From positions 1,054,001 through 1,118,000 of the forward strand of contig NC_007498.2 in the NCBI RefSeq assembly GCF_000012885.1: a stretch of 64,000 bases of DNA, read 5' to 3'. Made by a program: the position numbers and the translations under genes. The stretch's first letter is position 1, and each line of letters begins with the position of its first letter. This DNA comes from Syntrophotalea carbinolica DSM 2380. GTDB lineage: Bacteria; Desulfobacterota; Desulfuromonadia; Desulfuromonadales; Syntrophotaleaceae. This document shows positions 63,276-64,000 of this stretch, in pieces. The notes below the pieces were generated by a model. That model saw nothing but the letters and a program-made list of their open reading frames with translations, searched no databases and was not told the origin of the DNA.

Positions 63276-64000
63276 ATGGCAAACCTGAAGGACATCAAAA
63301 AGCGCATCAGCTCGGTAAAAAGCACCCAGCAGATCACCAAAGCCATGAAGATGGTCGCCGCGGCGCGTTTTCGCAAAGCGCAGGCCGCCATCATGGCGGC
63401 GCGGCCTTATGCCGCCAAGATGCAGCAGGTGCTGGCCTCCCTGGCGCTGCGCGAAGACCCGGCGGTCCATCCGCTGTTGCAAAAGCACGAGCGGCGCGGC
63501 CGGGCGCTGGTGCTGGTGGTCAGCTCCGACCGCGGGCTGTGCGGCGGCTTCAACCTTAACGTCGCCAAAAGCACCGCCCAGCTGGTGACGGACAACCGCG
63601 ACGGCTTTGACAGCTACGAGCTGCTGGTGATCGGCCGCAAAGGCCGCGAGCAACTCAAAATGCGGGGACTGATCGCCGACAAGGTTTATGAAGATATCAC
63701 CGCCGATGCCACCTACGCCACCGCCGCCCTGATCGGTCAGGAAGTGGTGGAAGGCTACGAACAGGGCCGCTTCGACGCCGTGTATCTGGTCTACAACGCC
63801 TTTTACAGCGCCATCCGCCAGGAGGTCAGCATCGATCGCCTGCTGCCCATCACGCCGGCTGAGGCCGACGACCAGACCCCGCCAGTGCAGCCGCTGTACG
63901 AGCCGGCGCGCGGCGAAGTGCTGGCGTCGATCCTGCCCAAGCATGTCGAGGTGCAGATCTATCGGGCGCTGCTGGAATCGGCCGCCTCCGAGCACGGCGC
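63276..64000 (+). CDS. atpG: F-type ATP synthase subunit gamma (cut by window end)
   Basis: The first 241 residues of the gamma subunit, the central rotor: MANLKDIKKRISSVKSTQQI, TKAMKMVAAARFRKAQ, VVSSDRGLCGGFN, and EVQIYRALLESAASEHGA at the window edge (this last part is the conserved C-terminal helix region). The frame is open to the end, so the last about 45 residues lie outside the window. It follows atpA after a 94-base gap. Confidence 0.95.
   Translation, partial: MANLKDIKKRISSVKSTQQITKAMKMVAAARFRKAQAAIMAARPYAAKMQQVLASLALREDPAVHPLLQKHERRGRALVLVVSSDRGLCGGFNLNVAKSTAQLVTDNRDGFDSYELLVIGRKGREQLKMRGLIADKVYEDITADATYATAALIGQEVVEGYEQGRFDAVYLVYNAFYSAIRQEVSIDRLLPITPAEADDQTPPVQPLYEPARGEVLASILPKHVEVQIYRALLESAASEHG

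Overview
The window looks like the chromosome of an anaerobic, fermenting desulfuromonad deltaproteobacterium, most like Syntrophotalea (Pelobacter) carbinolica. This is inferred from gene content alone: AcoR beside an acetoin/butanediol-type dehydrogenase, a choline-cleaving glycyl radical enzyme, soluble NuoE/NuoF-type flavoprotein modules, molybdenum storage and tungstate uptake genes, several c-di-GMP proteins, and a split b'/b F-type ATP synthase operon. Most of the sequence is GC-rich. Roughly 24-33.5 kb is visibly more AT-rich and carries insertion sequences.

Layout. 0.1-2.8 kb: a P2-type cation ATPase. 3.0-10.1 kb, minus strand: a broken type I restriction locus. It holds a 35-codon hsdM stub, a DUF559 nuclease gene between C-rich direct repeats, a SWIM zinc-finger protein, a HEPN protein, and an HsdR with a complete MNT nucleotidyltransferase domain fused to its N-terminus. 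No hsdS is visible. 10.4-13.7 kb: acoR and a short-chain dehydrogenase. 14.7-22 kb: housekeeping genes (tRNA dihydrouridine synthase, DUF3820, two oligopeptide-type ABC ATPases, tex, a PHP phosphoesterase, a DEDD exonuclease). 22.1-23.9 kb: a periplasmic-sensor diguanylate cyclase.

24.4-30.8 kb: an ArsR-rhodanese regulator, then an operon of NuoE-like, NuoF-like and two MTHFR_C-like iron-sulfur/flavin subunits. The last gene is split by an IS481-type element whose ends and 6-bp target duplication can be read exactly. 31.7-33.5 kb: an outer-membrane-type protein and a LysE exporter. 33.5-37.7 kb: the oxidative pentose phosphate operon gnd-zwf-pgl plus a Lin0512 protein. 37.8-41 kb: a sensor GGDEF-EAL protein. 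41.2-45.3 kb: tungstate transporter parts (TupB, TupC), an ADP-ribosylglycohydrolase, two small paralogues and a molybdenum-storage-protein homologue. 45.4-47.6 kb: a TPR-DUF4037-DUF4125 operon. 48-48.9 kb: a PAS-GGDEF protein.

49.6-59.4 kb: a choline utilisation locus with cutC, a porin, an APH-family kinase, a DeoR regulator, a DMT transporter, a small unknown protein and cutD. It has no microcompartment genes. cutC and the transporter share a near-identical promoter containing GlpR/DeoR-like half-sites, and the DeoR gene has a matching site upstream, which suggests one regulon. A 26-copy heptamer array lies just before cutD. 60-64 kb: the ATP synthase operon atpX-atpF-atpH-atpA-atpG, with atpG cut by the window end.

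The most unusual part is the HEPN / MNT-HsdR pair. Its arrangement would tie neutralisation of a HEPN toxin to a restriction motor subunit.
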